NCBI GenBank assembly: GCA_017616555.1
Contig: JAFZXZ010000032.1
Coordinates: 241,862 to 305,861 of the forward strand
Source of the DNA: a bacterium
GTDB lineage: Bacteria > Auribacterota > UBA3054
Length of the DNA stretch: 64,000 nucleotides
Reading direction: 5' to 3'
The notes under the pieces were generated by a model that had not been told where the DNA came from, searched no databases, and worked only from the letters and a program-made list of their open reading frames with translations. The position numbers were made by a program, and so were the translations under genes. Position 1 is the first letter of the stretch, and every line of letters begins with the position of its first letter. Below are positions 62,250 through 64,000 of the stretch, one piece after another.

Positions 62250-63350
62250 ATGCCAACTCTCTATGCCATTATACCGGCCTACGAGCCGCTGCCGTCTCTT
62301 CCCGAACTGGTGAGGGAAACGCTTAGGATCACGCTTCTGAAAGGCGTCATCGTAGTTGACGACGGTTCCGTGAAAGAGGGGACTGCGGAGACTTTTTCCG
62401 AGATTGAGAAGATCGAAGGTTGCTGCCTTTTGCGCCATCCGAAGAACAAGGGCAAAGGCGCTTCCATGAAGACAGCCTTCCGCTATCTTCTTGAAAAGGA
62501 CGATGATATCATCGGCGCAGTCACCGTGGACGCCGACGGCCAGCATCTCCCTGTTGACATCGAGAAGGTCCTCGCATCCTTCCTTGAGCATCAGGAAGAT
62601 TATGTTCTGGGCGTCAGGGACTTTGGCACGCTTGAAGTGAAGATTCCCTGGCGGTCCCGTTTCGGCAACAACATGACGGAAAAAGTTTTCAAGCTTTTCA
62701 CCGGCACGCCCCTGAAAGACACCCAGACAGGCTTGAGAGTATATCCCAGGGACTTCATGCGGGAAGCTTTGAACATCAAGCCTGACCGCTACGAATTTGA
62801 ACTAGAGGCGCTTCTTCGCTACTACCGCTGCGGCATGGGAGTGATCCGCCAAGTGCCCATCACAACCGTTTACGAAGAGAACAACCCGAGTTCTCACTTC
62901 AACCCCATCAAGGACTCCATCAGGATCTACGCTATTTTTTTCAAGTTTATCGGCGCCTCCATCATCAGCAGCATAATCGACTTCATAATTTTCTCCATAA
63001 TGATACTGTGCCTTGGGCAGGACAGGGTCATTTTGGGGTACACTTCTGTTCTCTGGAGTTTGCTTACGGCCAGGATCATAAGCTGCAGCGTAAATTTCAT
63101 ACTCGACAAAGAGGCAGTTTTCGGATCAAAAGGGCATTGGCTAAGACAGTCTCTGCTCTTCTTATTGCTGGCAGTTTTCCTCTTCACGGCCTCATATTTC
63201 GGAATAAGAGGATTGCAGCATTTTGGCGTTCATCCGATCCTTGCCAAGATCTTGGTTGAAGGAATGCTCTTCATACTCAGCTTCGCTTTCCAGAACTCCG
63301 TTATTTTCCGCTCAAAAGGCGTTTTTGGTAAAATATCGAACAAATCTTAA
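62250..63350 (+). CDS. GT2 glycosyltransferase with C-terminal GtrA-like membrane domain
   Basis: 366 residues. Residues 1 to about 225 are a DPM1/DPG-synthase-type GT2 domain (IIPAYEPLPSLPELV, GVIVVDDGS, HPKNKGKGASMKTAF, VDADGQHLP as the DxD motif, DTQTGLRVYP). About 230-360 is a GtrA-like four-helix membrane domain (FIGASIISSIIDFIIF, AFQNSVIF near the end). Such fusions make and help flip polyprenyl-phosphate sugars. It is probably part of the surface glycan unit with gmd. Confidence 0.88.
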   Translation: MPTLYAIIPAYEPLPSLPELVRETLRITLLKGVIVVDDGSVKEGTAETFSEIEKIEGCCLLRHPKNKGKGASMKTAFRYLLEKDDDIIGAVTVDADGQHLPVDIEKVLASFLEHQEDYVLGVRDFGTLEVKIPWRSRFGNNMTEKVFKLFTGTPLKDTQTGLRVYPRDFMREALNIKPDRYEFELEALLRYYRCGMGVIRQVPITTVYEENNPSSHFNPIKDSIRIYAIFFKFIGASIISSIIDFIIFSIMILCLGQDRVILGYTSVLWSLLTARIISCSVNFILDKEAVFGSKGHWLRQSLLFLLLAVFLFTASYFGIRGLQHFGVHPILAKILVEGMLFILSFAFQNSVIFRSKGVFGKISNKS

Positions 63351-63380
63351 GAAAAGAAATAACTTTAACTCTACACCGCT

Positions 63381-64000
63381 ATGACAAAAAAAGCTTTGGT
63401 CTCCGGAATCACCGGTCAGGACGGATCGTATCTGGCTGAGCTGTTGCTTGGCAAAGGCTACGAAGTTTACGGCATCATCCGCCGTTCCTCATCCTTCAAT
63501 ACGAAACGCATCGAGCACATTTACCACAATCCCAAATTGAAACTGGAATACGGCGACCTGACGGACGCCACGCGCCTAAGGGAGCTTGTTTTGGACATCA
63601 GGCCCGACGAAGTTTACAACCTGGGCGCCCAGAGCCACGTGAGAGTTTCCTTTGACGAGCCGGTTTATACCGTGGACACCGTGGCCATGGGCTGCCTGAA
63701 CCTTCTGGAAGCCATTCGCCGCCTGGATAACAAGCCTCGTTTCTACCAGGCTTCCTCTAGCGAGATGTACGGTCTGGTCCAGGAGACACCGCAGAAAGAG
63801 ACCACGCCTTTCCATCCCAGGAGCCCTTATTCCTGCGCCAAGGTTTTCGCTTTCTGGCAGACCGTAAACTACAGGGAGTCCTACGACCTCTTTGGCTGCA
63901 ACGGCATCCTCTTCAATCATGAGTCTCCCAGAAGAGGCGAGACCTTCGTCACGAGGAAGATAACCAGGGCGGCCGGCCGCATCAAAATGGGTCTGCAGGA
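63381..64000 (+). CDS. gmd: GDP-mannose 4,6-dehydratase (3' end outside window)
   Basis: The visible 206 residues cover the N-terminal two thirds. It has the NADP loop [35 protein letters not shown], the catalytic Ser and Glu in [16 protein letters not shown], and the Tyr-Lys in [28 protein letters not shown] is the classic Gmd tetramer segment. It converts GDP-mannose to GDP-4-keto-6-deoxymannose, the precursor of GDP-fucose or GDP-rhamnose for surface glycans. The frame runs through the window end. Confidence 0.95.
   Translation, partial: MTKKALVSGITGQDGSYLAELLLGKGYEVYGIIRRSSSFNTKRIEHIYHNPKLKLEYGDLTDATRLRELVLDIRPDEVYNLGAQSHVRVSFDEPVYTVDTVAMGCLNLLEAIRRLDNKPRFYQASSSEMYGLVQETPQKETTPFHPRSPYSCAKVFAFWQTVNYRESYDLFGCNGILFNHESPRRGETFVTRKITRAAGRIKMGLQ

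Overview
The window looks like chromosomal DNA of a Gram-negative bacterium. LPS and outer-membrane genes are present: an hldD epimerase, an MsbA-like exporter, lspA and a type IV pilus or type II secretion PilM/N/O block. The mix of genes suggests the PVC side of the tree (Lentisphaerota or Kiritimatiellota like). Hints are a 29-residue AURKAIP1/COX24-type basic protein, a DUF2961 protein, a tandem FGE/SUMF1-domain secreted protein and many secreted proteins I cannot place. This placement is inference, not proof. Genes are densely packed, with frequent ATGA, TGATG or GTGA overlaps, and no stretch over 300 bases lacks a gene.

Layout. 1-2877: end of a pilM-pilN fusion plus a pilO/gspC-like gene with a PDZ domain. 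2894-8320: ileS, a DksA/TraR-type zinc protein, lspA, a DUF2961 protein and an SGNH hydrolase. 8309-14423 (minus): glyQ, glyS, tRNA-Arg(CCG), an MsbA-like ABC exporter and a secreted protein. 14502-23741: DUF805 protein (minus), then acyl-CoA synthetase, queH, hrpB, a secreted protein, the 29-residue basic protein, ispE, an AsmA-like protein and a small membrane-anchored protein. 23841-36114: clpP-clpX-lon, uppS-cdsA, hldD, a secreted protein, an NtrB/NtrC-like pair, another secreted protein and nth. 36136-38583: a secreted protein with two FGE/C-type-lectin-like domains. 38595-39716 (minus): acyltransferase. 39836-53348: dnaE, yacG, uvrB, M24 peptidase, tatD, DUF374 acyltransferase, HEAT protein, rnhB overlapping yraN, surE, a lipoprotein/degenerate-adenylation fusion and a CinA-N protein. 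53349-53566: nested palindromes. 53567-59807 (minus operon): aconitase, queD, gpsA, a proteasome-like protein, a radical SAM protein and a phosphoesterase. 59943-64000: a membrane protein, a CBM-like protein, a GT2-GtrA glycosyltransferase and gmd (cut by the window end).

Themes are envelope building (IspE, UppS, CdsA, HldD, MsbA, acyltransferases, LspA), protein quality control (ClpXP, Lon, proteasome-like protein), and DNA replication and repair (DnaE, UvrB, Nth, RNase HII). Promoters repeatedly show an extended -10 of the form TGnTATAAT. In several cases the box sits only 7 to 13 bases before an ATG that has no ribosome binding site, which suggests leaderless mRNAs.

Most unusual items: (1) the tandem FGE-domain protein, whose two C-terminal segments vary codon by codon in a way that resembles the variable region of a diversity-generating retroelement target; (2) a lipoprotein joined through a membrane helix to an adenylation-like domain that has lost its ATP loop; (3) an RNase HII whose tail ends in a QLSLF sliding-clamp-type motif while overlapping yraN in another frame; (4) a proteasome-like Ntn-hydrolase candidate overlapping a radical SAM gene; (5) a roughly 215-base nested palindromic element.
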